From JAAFIM01 sp964467315 (GTDB lineage: Bacteria; Bacteroidota; Bacteroidia; Chitinophagales; Saprospiraceae): DNA of 42,343 nucleotides. Below, in pieces: positions 24,292-32,958 of the stretch (the first letter of the stretch is position 1; every line of letters begins with the position of its first letter). Position numbers and translations under genes: made by a program. The notes under the pieces were generated by a model that ran no database searches, had not been told where the DNA came from, and saw only the letters and a program-made list of their open reading frames with translations. The stretch spans positions 1 through 42,343 of the forward strand of contig CAYXSA010000030.1 of assembly GCA_964467315.1 (NCBI GenBank). The letters run 5' to 3'.

Positions 24292-26979
24292 ATGCTCTCT
24301 CGTTCCCTCTTGCCGCTACTCTCGGCTATTATTATTCCTTTATTCGCTTATCATCTTATCATTTCCCGCAGCATGTCCGACGACAAAAAACAGCTTTTCG
24401 CTCAACTTTTGAGCGACTATCAGCGCCTGCAAGCGCTCGAAAAACAATATCCCGTTTTACGCGATTACCACCGCGACGATGTCGATTTTGAGCTCACCCG
24501 CAGCAAAATCGAGCAAAAAATCGCCCAACTCAAAGCCGCCCAAGCCGCAAAAAACACAACCCAAGCGCCCACCCTCAAAGCGCCGAATGCGGCGATGGAG
24601 GAGGATTTGAACCCGACGGAGCTTTACGATGCATTGATTACATGGAAAAATAAGGAAATCAATGTAATTAACGCTGTGGTGAAAGATAAAGGTGCTGACA
24701 AAATTATCAACACTGCTGCACTCGAAACCTCTATAGCGCATGATAAAACCGTTGCTATTGCTGCGGCGCTCAATAAAGCTCTTGTTAAAATTCCAACACC
24801 AACACGGAACATGGCACTTCGTGTTGTAGCTGATGAATATATTGCAGCGCTCAATTCTTGTATTGCTGATTTCGAGGCAAACCAAGATAAAGAACAAAAA
24901 ACAGCAATCAAAGAATTGCACAAAGCAGATTCGAAACGATATAATGGCATGGATGCCACTCAGCTAACCGAACATCTAAGCCCCTTTACCCCCGCCAAAT
25001 GGCTGGAGGCGGCGGCTACGCCTGACTCTACTCAAGCAGCCTTTGATGGCTGGCTATACCGAGAAAAAAGATGGCTACGGCTAATAGCCATCAACGATGA
25101 AGTGGTTGCTTCTACAAAAACCGATAAGCTCAAAAGGGATATTGAAGATGCCTACCAGGGCTGTCCCCAAACCGTAAAAATTTTACAAACAAAAATCTCT
25201 GAAAGAGGTTCCATACAGATTGTTGCAGCACAACTGCATCTCAATCTTAGCAATCTACAAAAGGGATTACCTAAAGAAGAAATTGCAATCCTCGCAAAGC
25301 GCGAGCAAGACAGAACACAATCACTCGCAGCTTCTTTAGAAGCCTGCAAGGATACTAATCCCAGTGGAATGCTGTTAGCAACTGCTATCGAAAACTCTTA
25401 TTCCTTAGCAAAAGCTGGAAAAAAAACCGAAGCAACAAACTCGTATACAGATACTGACTTATGGCGCAAGGACATAGACAGTATAATAAGCGACGAAAGT
25501 TTGCCTATGTCGAAAACAGTGCTAAACTTCGTAAAATTAGGACTATCTTTTGACCAGCAATTCGTAACATACGACCAATGCAGCACAAAATTAGACCGCG
25601 CCATGCGGCAAGCACTGCAAAATGCCCAACTGTTTGGCGAATTTGCAAATGATAAAAAATATGAGCTGCCCAAATCCATCCCCTTTATTTTAATAGTTGA
25701 AAAGCTTAATTTTCACACCCATCCCGTAACCGCAAGCAACGTGATGAAAGGCTACGAAAATTGGGCAGTAGCCGAGCTCGTTCCTGCTGCCGCTGTACCC
25801 AGTAGCTTATCCGATACCAGCAAAATCGACCTGCAAGTACTGCGTGCAGAACTCGCAGAGCATTTTAATCAAAAGCCAATGGGGCTTGGCTTACCCGAAA
25901 AAGTAGGCAACTTCCTATTCTTAGACCCGCTAAAAGATAAGGGGGAAAAATGCAGTTGGGCGGATATCAAAAGCGTATGGGCTGTAGCCTGTACCAGCAA
26001 AGCCGATGGCATCAAGTCCATTATCGAGCCGATAGCAACAGCAGAGTTTATCGCCAAAGGGCAAATAGAGAGCTTTAGCGTTTTTTGCTCTTATTGGGAA
26101 GTTATGCTTCCGAGCAAAGCCCTTTTGCATTCGGCATTACTAAAAGCTCATGCTGCTACCGTGCAGAAAAAAGCCCCCAGTAAAGATAGCAGCGCCAAAC
26201 ATACGCATTCGCTGGTTATCGCCTACGATACTTTACACTTGAGTATTCCGCTCAAGCTCGACCTTGAAGTGGAATCTGAATATATCGTTTCTGGCGATTC
26301 CATAATAGAACTACAAATGGTTTCTCTTAAAGGGGCAACTTTAGATGGGTATATGACGTATACGCCAACGAAAAATGAGGCTTTCAACGCAGACATAGTA
26401 CCCAGCAAGTTGGAGTTCGTAGACGCTGAAAGCTCTTTAATCTCAAAAAATTTAGAAAATTACACAGATGCAAAGATAGTACAATGGCTGCATATTCGAT
26501 TAAAAGTCGAAGATAGCCTTACCTATGGCAAGACGATTAATCATGCTAGTTCTATAACCTCCGAGGGCAAAAATATAGATAGCAATCCTATACAATCGAC
26601 TGCATATGATGCTGTCAAATCTTGGTATGACCTTAGCGCAGGTATCGTAATTACCCCATTCACTGAAGGTTTTGAAAAAACTAAAGATAACGCTCTCGAT
26701 GCAGGCGGTAAAGTGATGAAGGGGACTGGAGCGCTTTTGGGAGGGTATACGCCAAAAACCAGCTCCAGCGCAGTAGAAAAAAGTATTGAGGAGGTAAATA
26801 TTATTGAAATTTGGTTGCCAGTACAATTTACAGCTATCGGGCATAGTGGCGTGAATACAGCTCCTGGAGCTGCAATCGCTATACTTAACAATCCGAAAGC
26901 AAGGAGCAATAACACTATGTTTGTAATCGCTCCCTACTCTATTAAATCAGGGAACACATTTATGCTCCCCAAAAAATAA
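24292..26979 (+). CDS. Unrecognised 895-residue protein
   Basis: I do not recognise this protein. Residues 5-25 (LLPLLSAIIIPLFAYHLII) form one hydrophobic segment that could anchor or export it. A second start at 24373 (MSDDKKQLFAQLL) would give a soluble protein of 868 residues. Residues about 30-90 are charged helix (LSDYQRLQALEKQYPVLRDY ... KIEQKIAQLKAAQAAK). The middle is mostly helical; the last about 280 residues are beta-rich (SLVIAYDTLHLSIPLKLDLEVES) and end with a Gly/Ala-rich patch (GGKVMKGTGALLGGYTP). No catalytic motif is evident. Its DNA is more A+T-rich than neighbouring genes, especially after about 24650, hinting at transfer. It lies 15 bases after the interrupted small frame and ends with its own terminator. 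Confidence 0.6.
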   Translation: MLSRSLLPLLSAIIIPLFAYHLIISRSMSDDKKQLFAQLLSDYQRLQALEKQYPVLRDYHRDDVDFELTRSKIEQKIAQLKAAQAAKNTTQAPTLKAPNAAMEEDLNPTELYDALITWKNKEINVINAVVKDKGADKIINTAALETSIAHDKTVAIAAALNKALVKIPTPTRNMALRVVADEYIAALNSCIADFEANQDKEQKTAIKELHKADSKRYNGMDATQLTEHLSPFTPAKWLEAAATPDSTQAAFDGWLYREKRWLRLIAINDEVVASTKTDKLKRDIEDAYQGCPQTVKILQTKISERGSIQIVAAQLHLNLSNLQKGLPKEEIAILAKREQDRTQSLAASLEACKDTNPSGMLLATAIENSYSLAKAGKKTEATNSYTDTDLWRKDIDSIISDESLPMSKTVLNFVKLGLSFDQQFVTYDQCSTKLDRAMRQALQNAQLFGEFANDKKYELPKSIPFILIVEKLNFHTHPVTASNVMKGYENWAVAELVPAAAVPSSLSDTSKIDLQVLRAELAEHFNQKPMGLGLPEKVGNFLFLDPLKDKGEKCSWADIKSVWAVACTSKADGIKSIIEPIATAEFIAKGQIESFSVFCSYWEVMLPSKALLHSALLKAHAATVQKKAPSKDSSAKHTHSLVIAYDTLHLSIPLKLDLEVESEYIVSGDSIIELQMVSLKGATLDGYMTYTPTKNEAFNADIVPSKLEFVDAESSLISKNLENYTDAKIVQWLHIRLKVEDSLTYGKTINHASSITSEGKNIDSNPIQSTAYDAVKSWYDLSAGIVITPFTEGFEKTKDNALDAGGKVMKGTGALLGGYTPKTSSSAVEKSIEEVNIIEIWLPVQFTAIGHSGVNTAPGAAIAILNNPKARSNNTMFVIAPYSIKSGNTFMLPKK

Positions 26980-26985
26980 CCCCCC

Positions 26986-27017
26986 AAACGCCGCCCCATT
27001 TTTATCGGGCGGCGTTT
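26986..27017 (+). terminator. Terminator after the 895-residue gene
   Basis: AAACGCCGCCC (26986-26996) pairs perfectly with GGGCGGCGTTT (27007-27017) across a ten-base loop, followed by TGCATTT. It lies 7 bases after the stop codon. Confidence 0.8.
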
Positions 27018-27083
27018 TGCATTTAGAGCGTAAATCAAAAAAAGCTATATTTTCGCAGTGCTGCCCCTTGGACTAGCGATGCG

Positions 27084-27232
27084 CCGCGCCGCCTTTCGGC
27101 GCGGCGGTTTCTTGCGTGAGGGATAGCAGCGGAACCACCAAAGCGCCGTAGGCGCGAAGGTGATGGAGCGAATAGCCCGACCGCGCGACCTTTAAGCCGC
27201 CTTAGCGGCGGGGAGCGCGGGCACGCCAAAAA
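27084..27232 (+). repeat. R1 repeat copy H
   Basis: P1 CCGCGCCG/CGGCGCGG spans 27084-27107. Anchor 1 starts at 27114. P2 is the GGAACCACCAAAGCGC...GGTGATGGAGCG cassette also found in copy K. Anchor 2 follows. P3 has the internal loop GACCTTTAAG opposite GGGGA with inner CCGCC-TTA-GCGGC. Tail GGCACGCC plus A ends at 27232. Confidence 0.88.
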
Positions 27233-27297
27233 GCGAAGCTTTGCAGCGATACGATTTCGATACGCAGCTGGCAGCCTGAGAACGGACCTGTATCTGC

Positions 27298-27326
27298 TTG
27301 GGACAAATAAAAAAACGTATCTTTGC
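27298..27326 (+). promoter_or_regulatory. Desaturase promoter TTG-N17-TATCTTTGC
   Basis: TTG (27298-27300) and TATCTTTGC (27318-27326) are 17 bases apart, a good Bacteroidota promoter. It supports the desaturase ATG at 27352 rather than a frame that begins at 27298. Confidence 0.75.
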
Positions 27327-27351
27327 GAAGCAACAGAAAGACCTTCGATTT

Positions 27352-28317
27352 ATGCAAGACCACGAACATTTTTACGAGACGGCGCGGCTCGATGAGGGCA
27401 AACTGCGCGAACTACTGAAGAAAGAAAACGCTACGGCGACGGCGCGTTTTGTGCTCTTGTACGCGGGCGTTTTGTTGTCGGCGGCGGGTTTGATTTATTT
27501 GATTTATGCAGGCGCGGATTGGTATTTATGGCTGCCTGTTTTGCTGCTGCATAGCCTTTTGACGGGCTGCGGCTTGTTTGCGGCGATGCACGAGACGGTA
27601 CACCAAACGGCGTTCCGCTCGCGTGCGCTCAATAAGTGGGCGGCGCGTTTGGCGAGTCTATGGCATGTATACGCGCCGAGTATGTTCCGCGAGCTGCATT
27701 ATGCGCATCATCGGCATACGCATGTGCAGGGGCTCGACCCCGAAATCAGCTTGGGGCGGCAGCCTGTGCGCTCGGTCGTGTATAATCGCTTGACCTATAT
27801 CGGTTGGCTTACGGGTTTGCCGCTTTTGCTTTTCAAAACGGGCATGGTCGTCATGGGCGCGCTGGGTCTGCCCGAAAGCGTGCGCGAAAAAATTTATCCC
27901 TTCGCAAGGGCGGAAGTGCGGGCAGAAATCGCCGTAGAAAGTTGGGCAATTTTGTTGTTCAATTTGGGTATCGGCGCGCTTGGTTTCTGGGTAGATGCGA
28001 GTTTTTTCGCCCTTTGGTTGGGCACGGCTTTAGGGCATAGCATGCTGGCGTTTTATGTAACGGGCGAGCATAATGGTCTGCCCTATGAGGGCGATATTTT
28101 GGCGCGCACACGCAGTATGCGCACGAGTGCGCCTGTGCGCTGGCTGATGTGGAATATGCCCTATCATGCGGAGCATCATGCCTACCCCGCTGTGCCTTTT
28201 CATGCCTTGCCGCGCCTGCATGAGGCGCTAAAAGAAGATATACAGCATCGGACGGGTTATGGCGAGTTTCATTGGTCGGTCATCACAGCAGAAATACAGA
28301 AAAATGAGCAAAAGTAG
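27352..28317 (+). CDS. Membrane fatty acid desaturase family protein
   Basis: The 321-residue protein has the three His boxes of the membrane di-iron desaturase/hydroxylase superfamily: HETVH at 80-84, HYAHHRHTH from 116, and HAEHHAYP near 273-280. Hydrophobic pairs flank them (about 35-78, 160-185 and 205-240). Known chemistry: O2-dependent insertion of a double bond or hydroxyl into an acyl chain or carotenoid, using two irons held by these His residues. The substrate cannot be fixed by eye. The start follows the promoter by about 25 bases. The gene stands alone downstream of an R1 repeat. Confidence 0.88.
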   Translation: MQDHEHFYETARLDEGKLRELLKKENATATARFVLLYAGVLLSAAGLIYLIYAGADWYLWLPVLLLHSLLTGCGLFAAMHETVHQTAFRSRALNKWAARLASLWHVYAPSMFRELHYAHHRHTHVQGLDPEISLGRQPVRSVVYNRLTYIGWLTGLPLLLFKTGMVVMGALGLPESVREKIYPFARAEVRAEIAVESWAILLFNLGIGALGFWVDASFFALWLGTALGHSMLAFYVTGEHNGLPYEGDILARTRSMRTSAPVRWLMWNMPYHAEHHAYPAVPFHALPRLHEALKEDIQHRTGYGEFHWSVITAEIQKNEQK

Positions 28318-28342
28318 GCTAAGTATTGTGCCGCCTGTCAAT

Positions 28343-28380
28343 GGTACTATGCCGCCTGTCGGCGGCAGTGGTAGCAAGTA
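28343..28380. repeat. R2 repeat copy 2
   Basis: GGTACTATGCCGCC-TGTC-GGCGGCA-GTGGTAGCAAGTA is the inverse-complement form of the units at 14891 and 32865. A half copy TGCCGCCTGTCAATGG sits just before it at 28329-28344. It lies between the desaturase and DUF4249 genes. Confidence 0.75.
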
Positions 28381-28423
28381 TTTTATGTGCTTAAGATTAT
28401 GGGCATTTTTGAAGGTCGAAAAT

Positions 28424-29410
28424 ATGGGTAAGAATAGCGTTCTTTTTACCCTTTTGAGTCTTTGTGTGCTCTTGGCGAGCTGCGAAGAGGAATATATACC
28501 CGATACGGTTTTCACGCAGCCCGATTTGGTGATAGAGGGTTATGTAGAAAACGGCGAGGGCGCGCTGCCGCCTTATTTGATTTTGACGCGCTCCAGTCCT
28601 TACCTTACGACGCTCGACAGCACGGCGATAAATGCGCTTTTTGTGCATGGCGCAGACGTGCGCGTGAGCGACGGGCAAACGGAAATACAATTAACGGAGA
28701 TTTGCCTCGACGATTTGGCGGGTATAGATACGGCGTTGGCAAATTCCTTTTTGCAGGGTATCGGCGTGGGGGGTGATGCGCAGGCTTCGGGGGTGAATTT
28801 TTGCGTATACATCGAGGCGAACGCCTTTTTGACGGGTCAATCGGCTTTGGATATACGCACAGGCGGCAGGTATACGCTGCGCGTGCAGGCAGAAGGCAAG
28901 ACGGCAACGGCGACCACTACCCTGCCCTCTTACATTCCTATCGACTCTTTCAGCTTTGCGGCGCACCCTGACTTTCCCGCCAATGACTCGCTGGTGCAAA
29001 TCTACGGTTATTTTACCGACCCCGTCGGGGAGGAAAACTATTACCGCATTTTCTCGAAACGCAACGAAGAGCCGATGTATCCCGCCACTTCTTTGGGCAC
29101 GGGCACTTCGGTTACGGACGACAAAATTTTCAATGGGCAGAGTTTTCAGTTCGATTTGCTGCGGGGGCAAGCGCGGACGGCGGAGTTTGATTTTCAGACC
29201 TTCGGCTATTTTTGGCGGGGCGATACGGTGATTGTGCGGGGCTCTACGCTGGATAGGGCGCATTTTCGCTTCTGGCAGACGGTCGAATTTAACACAGGGC
29301 GAGAAGGCCCCTTTACGAGTTACGTGCGCATACAATCCAATATAAATGGGGGTTTGGGTATCTGGGGCGGGGTTTCGTTTGAGGATTATCGGCTGATAGT
29401 GCCCAATTAG
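28424..29410 (+). CDS. DUF4249-family lipoprotein
   Basis: This 328-residue lipoprotein has a signal peptide with lipobox LASC (Cys20) followed by EEE, a surface-export-like acidic patch. The mature part resembles DUF4249: PDLVIEGYVENGEGALPPYLILTRS, an early strand-loop region, TGGRYTLRVQAEGKTATATTTLP, IDSFSF, and an F-R-F-W-Q-T-x-E segment near the end. DUF4249 proteins often sit next to TonB-dependent receptors in Bacteroidota, but none is adjacent here. The ATG at 28424 begins the signal peptide; an upstream in-frame start at 28259 lies inside the desaturase gene. Function unknown. Confidence 0.8.
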   Translation: MGKNSVLFTLLSLCVLLASCEEEYIPDTVFTQPDLVIEGYVENGEGALPPYLILTRSSPYLTTLDSTAINALFVHGADVRVSDGQTEIQLTEICLDDLAGIDTALANSFLQGIGVGGDAQASGVNFCVYIEANAFLTGQSALDIRTGGRYTLRVQAEGKTATATTTLPSYIPIDSFSFAAHPDFPANDSLVQIYGYFTDPVGEENYYRIFSKRNEEPMYPATSLGTGTSVTDDKIFNGQSFQFDLLRGQARTAEFDFQTFGYFWRGDTVIVRGSTLDRAHFRFWQTVEFNTGREGPFTSYVRIQSNINGGLGIWGGVSFEDYRLIVPN

Positions 29411-29414
29411 GGGA

Positions 29415-29563
29415 TTTTTTTTGGGGGCGTGCCCGCGCCGCCAAAAAGGGCGGCGCGGTCGGGCTATTCGGGGCAGCCCTGTGCTGCCCTTGCAGGGCAG
29501 ACACATGGGTCTGCCCCTACTATCCCTCACGCGTGCCCTGCCCTGCCCGCAAAAGGCGGGCAG
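29415..29563 (-). repeat. R1 repeat copy I
   Basis: Reverse orientation. The T-run begins 4 bases after the DUF4249 stop codon, then GGCGTGCC, P3 CCGCGCCGCC/GGCGGCGCGG and anchor 2. Two P2 cassettes include GGGCAGAC-ACATGG-GTCTGCCC. Anchor 1 follows, and P1 CCTGCCCGC/GCGGGCAGG reaches 29563. The opposite side abuts the stop of the convergent OmpA-headed gene. Confidence 0.9.
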
Positions 29564-29592
29564 GCGCGGGCGGAGTCTCAAAAAACAAAAAT

Positions 29593-31956
29593 TTAGAGGG
29601 TAGCGAAGGTGCGTAGGGCTTGTTCGCTGCTGCATTCGCGGAAAGTAGGCTGCGCGCGGAGATGGAGTTGCTGCACGGTGCTTTCTTGTATGCTTAGGGC
29701 GAACTTGCCATTGACGACGCGCAAGCCGACGAGTTTGGCTTTTTCCGTTTTGGGCAGACCGTTGTATTGGCGGCAGGTGTAGGTATTTTCGTTTTCAGCC
29801 TGCAAGGCGATGATGCTTTTGTTGTCGGGTAAGACGACAAAAAACTGCGTGTTTTCATCCGTCGGATACTGGAGCGTGAAGTGCATACAATCTTCTGCGG
29901 GAATGTTCAAAAATCGGTCGCAATTTATCCAGCCCATCTGCGTACTGGAGGCAAGCAGCCGCAAACTTTCGTCATCACTTAGCTCTCCAAGCTGCAATTT
30001 TTTCTTTTTGTAGGCTTTTTGCAGATTACCAAACAGCCAGTAAATGCTTGCGTTATCGATATAAATGCCTCTGTATCCAGCATCGGCGCAGATATTGACC
30101 AATTCTTCCAAGCGATTTATATCTTGATTATTGCGAAAATGCTGGAAGTGGTTGGCTAAAAACGGCTCAATTTTTTGGGTGATGATGGCGTGTTTTTTGG
30201 GTAAAAGTGTATCCAATAAAGGTTTTTTTCCGCTGCCATAGTAATCCGAAAGATTCAAATCTTCCCTGAGCGTATCGAGTGCTGCATTATGCGCTAAGGT
30301 TTTGCTGAACTTATCGTTTATTTGGCGCAGGAGGGTATCGGATAGGGGAAATTGGGCTTGTTGGCAGCGCAGGCGCAGGTCTGCGATATCGGCATTGATA
30401 CGGATTTGTGCGGCATACATTTCCGCAAATTCCGTTCTGCTGCTGTCGTCGCCGAGTATGTCGATGGGGAGGACTTGGGCAAAATTTTGGACATTTTTGC
30501 GCATATCGAGCAGCATCAAGCAAGTCGCATAGGCATTACTATAAACGTCGTAGCTCCGCTTGTCCTCTCTTAGGTATAGCGTGCTTCCGTAAAAAAAGCG
30601 GTGTATATTATAGGCAGTTTGGTAAAGCGAGTCAGCGTAGTTGTTGTAGCGTAGTTGCGCAGCTTGGTAATTGCGCAGGGTTTGGGCGTTTTGCTGTTTT
30701 TTGGCGAGATAATCTTTTTTTGCGATTTCATCGGCTTGTTTTTGCTGCTGATAATCTGCGTAGGCAGCCGCGTAGAGGGCATCTATGCGGGCTTTGTATT
30801 TGCGTTTTTTCTCGCCTTTGAGTCGGGTATTTTCTTTGAATAGGGTTTCTTTATTCGGGTGGCTGGGGTTGAGGTAGATGGGCTTGGTGGGTTCGACGAT
30901 AAGGGGGGCTTGGGGGTATTCGACTACGGTTTTGGGGTATATATTTTCGATGGTAGTGTAGTAGCCATCGCGTGAGTGGGCAGTATAGGGGAAAGAAAGG
31001 GTGAGATGTTCGCCCTTGCTATTTATGGGAAATACGCTGGGTGTAGTGGTTGCTCTTTCTGCATTGCTGCGTCTTTCTGGGCTAAAGGGGCGATTGGTCG
31101 CCTGCCAGTCGATGGTTTGGGCGTTTTGTGTGCCTGTGCGCTGGGCGGTGAATACCTGCATATCGCTGGGCAGGTCTTTATCTTTTTGGGGCATAGAGAG
31201 GTCTATGCTTTTGCCACTGCGTAGGCGCAGGAGGTTGCCATTGGCATCGCGGGCTTCGGTGTAGATGCTACCGCCTGTTTGTAGGAGTTTGCCGCCGCTG
31301 GTGGTGGAGAGGTTTTGGCTTATCATCTCGCCTGCGGTATAGGCTTCGCGCAGTTCGATGCTGATGGGCAGGACGGGGGCGATTTTTTTGCCATCGGCGC
31401 GCTCGAAGGCTTGGGCGGGAATGCTCAAAACTGTTCCTTTTTTTCCTGCGAATTTTGCGGGTTTATTGGCATCGGGCAGGCTAAAATACTGTTTGGCTTG
31501 TTGGCTGCTGAGTTCAAAAAACTCTTGGAGGGTTTGGGGATTTTCGCGCAGGACGATAAGGTCTACGCGTCGGGCGCGGGCGCGTTCTTGGGCGAGGTTG
31601 GAGCCTGCTTTGGGTTGAATTTCGCCTTTAAGTTGCAGGCGTTTTTGGCTGGGTTGGGGGGCTTGGGCGAGGAGGTAGCTGCTGACGTTTTGGGCGCGGC
31701 TGGCGGATAGTTGGGTATTTCGTTCGCTGCTGCCGATATCGTCGGTAAAGGCTTGGATTTCGAGGCTGTACGCGCCCCAGTTTTTCGCGGCTTGGCTAAG
31801 GGAGTCGATTTGTGCGCGTGCGCGTGCATCGAGGGTGTCGGCAGCGGAGGCAAAATAAATGGATAAAGCGGGAGTTTGCGCCTGAGCGGCTAAAGACAAA
31901 AAAAGCGCAGTAGCTACAAATAGACTACGCAAGGCAGAGGGAGGTTGGGTAAGCAT
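29593..31956 (-). CDS. Large envelope protein with N-terminal OmpA domain
   Basis: This 787-residue exported protein has a signal peptide (about 1-26, ending AAQA), then an OmpA-like peptidoglycan-binding domain at about 27-140, with IYFASAADTLD, AFTDDIGSSERN and SASRA keeping the Asp of the TD-x-x-G motif. A beta-rich region follows (about 155-270; FAGKKGTVLSIPAQAF ... GGSIYTEARDANGN), somewhat like ZU5-type domains in other Bacteroidota envelope proteins. A long charged coiled coil runs about 375-440 (KKRKYKARIDALYAAAYADYQQQKQ). Helical and then beta regions end the protein. An OmpA domain at the N-terminus instead of the C-terminus is unusual. Likely links the cell wall to another envelope component; partner unknown. 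Confidence 0.75.
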   Translation of the reverse strand: MLTQPPSALRSLFVATALFLSLAAQAQTPALSIYFASAADTLDARARAQIDSLSQAAKNWGAYSLEIQAFTDDIGSSERNTQLSASRAQNVSSYLLAQAPQPSQKRLQLKGEIQPKAGSNLAQERARARRVDLIVLRENPQTLQEFFELSSQQAKQYFSLPDANKPAKFAGKKGTVLSIPAQAFERADGKKIAPVLPISIELREAYTAGEMISQNLSTTSGGKLLQTGGSIYTEARDANGNLLRLRSGKSIDLSMPQKDKDLPSDMQVFTAQRTGTQNAQTIDWQATNRPFSPERRSNAERATTTPSVFPINSKGEHLTLSFPYTAHSRDGYYTTIENIYPKTVVEYPQAPLIVEPTKPIYLNPSHPNKETLFKENTRLKGEKKRKYKARIDALYAAAYADYQQQKQADEIAKKDYLAKKQQNAQTLRNYQAAQLRYNNYADSLYQTAYNIHRFFYGSTLYLREDKRSYDVYSNAYATCLMLLDMRKNVQNFAQVLPIDILGDDSSRTEFAEMYAAQIRINADIADLRLRCQQAQFPLSDTLLRQINDKFSKTLAHNAALDTLREDLNLSDYYGSGKKPLLDTLLPKKHAIITQKIEPFLANHFQHFRNNQDINRLEELVNICADAGYRGIYIDNASIYWLFGNLQKAYKKKKLQLGELSDDESLRLLASSTQMGWINCDRFLNIPAEDCMHFTLQYPTDENTQFFVVLPDNKSIIALQAENENTYTCRQYNGLPKTEKAKLVGLRVVNGKFALSIQESTVQQLHLRAQPTFRECSSEQALRTFATL

Positions 31957-32046
31957 GGGCAGATAAAATTTTAATTTGAGTTGGGTATAGGGTACAGATG
32001 CAGATAAAAGATATTTCGGTGTTTGGGGCTAAAAAAAATAAAAAAT

Positions 32047-32220
32047 CCCCGCAGCGCCTCTTTGGCGCTGGGGGGGCAAAATTTTGCCTGAGGGATAGTA
32101 GGGGCGAATCAACATTCGCCCCTTCAGGGCGATGGTGATACGCCCCGAATAGCCCGACGCTGCGACCTTTAAGCAAGCGCCTTTGGCGCGAAGCGGGGAG
32201 CAGCGGCAGGCCCAAAAAAA
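32047..32220 (+). repeat. R1 repeat copy J
   Basis: P1 CCCCGCAGCGCC/GGCGCTGGGGG starts at 32047. Anchor 1 variant GCCTGAGGGATAG starts at 32086. P2 has the GGGGCGAATCAACATTCGCC cassette of copy C, inverted. After anchor 2, P3 CGCTGC/GCAGCG encloses the GACCTTTAAG/GGGGA loop and inner GCGCC-TTT-GGCGC. The tail ends 9 bases from the peroxidase stop. Confidence 0.9.
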
Positions 32221-32229
32221 TGGGCTAAT

Positions 32230-32835
32230 TTACTTTTTCGCCTTTTTCGTGCGTTTCGATTTAGCGCTATCGGCTTTAGCTTTTCCTGCGAGGGTATCCT
32301 TGATTTTTTTGCGGACGCTCTCGCTTGTTACGCTTTCTTTTGGCTCGAAGGCGGCGATTAGTTTGCCTTCGCGGTCGACCAAAAACTTCTGAAAATTCCA
32401 AGTTACGGGCGCGTCTAAAACGCCATTTTGGGATTTTTGGGTGAGGAAGGCGTAGAGCGGGTCGATGTCCTTGCCTTTGACGGAGATTTTGGAGAAGAGC
32501 GGGAAGGTGATGGCGTATTTGGTCGCGCAAAATTGTTTGATTTCGCTATCGCTGCCAGGCTCTTGCCCCATAAAATCATTGGCGGGGAAGGCTAAAATTT
32601 CCAGTCCCTCGCTGCCCATTTCGTCGTAGAGGGCTTGGAGGTCTTTGTATTGGGGGGTGAGCCCGCATTTGCTGGCGACATTGACAATCAAGAGGACTTT
32701 GCCCTTGTATTGGCTCAATTTTACGTCCTCGCCCATGATGTTTTTCATGGTGAAATCATGCACCGATGCGGGCGGGGGCGTAGGCGTGAGTAGTTGCATA
32801 GCAAACAAAATGGCGAAAATTTGAGATATAAACAT
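32230..32835 (-). CDS. Glutathione peroxidase family protein
   Basis: The 201-residue thioredoxin-fold peroxidase has NVASKCGLTPQY with the peroxidatic Cys67 (in place of Sec), FPANDFMGQEPG at 93-104 and VTWNFQKFLVD near 143-153, giving the Cys-Gln/Asn-Trp-Asn active-site set. Known bacterial relatives reduce peroxides with thioredoxin. The N-terminal 15 residues are hydrophobic, which suggests export, and the C-terminus is a Lys/Ala-rich tail (SAKSKRTKKAKK) beyond the usual domain. A start at the second Met (32799) is possible. A lone gene: R1 copy J follows the stop and R2/R3-like repeats precede the start. Confidence 0.9.
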   Translation of the reverse strand: MFISQIFAILFAMQLLTPTPPPASVHDFTMKNIMGEDVKLSQYKGKVLLIVNVASKCGLTPQYKDLQALYDEMGSEGLEILAFPANDFMGQEPGSDSEIKQFCATKYAITFPLFSKISVKGKDIDPLYAFLTQKSQNGVLDAPVTWNFQKFLVDREGKLIAAFEPKESVTSESVRKKIKDTLAGKAKADSAKSKRTKKAKK

Positions 32836-32837
32836 GA

Positions 32838-32863
32838 TGAGTTACGAGTTACGAATGACAAAT
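32838..32863. repeat. R3-type heptamers upstream of the peroxidase gene
   Basis: GAGTTACGAGTTACGAATGAC shows the TTACGA heptamer family directly before the R2 unit that starts at 32865. Confidence 0.6.
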
Positions 32864-32864
32864 T

Positions 32865-32903
32865 GTACTTGCTACCACTGCCGCCGAAAGGCGGCATAGT
32901 ACC
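32865..32903. repeat. R2 repeat copy 3
   Basis: GTACTTGCTACCAC, then TGCCGCC-GAAA-GGCGGCA, then TAGTACC. It is the same unit as 14891 and the complement of 28343; the loop differs (GAAA versus GTCA and TGTC) while the arms are constant. Confidence 0.8.
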
Positions 32904-32955
32904 TAAACACAAAGCACAACCTAAACACAAAGCACAACCTAAACACAAAGCACAA
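32902..32955. repeat. Three 18-bp tandem units CCTAAACACAAAGCACAA
   Basis: Three exact consecutive copies directly follow the R2 unit. The inner AAAGCACAA is also found in the R3 repeats at 16947 and 40033, so this array may derive from R3. It lies next to the 3' end of the glycosyltransferase gene. Confidence 0.9.
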
Positions 32956-32958
32956 AAG

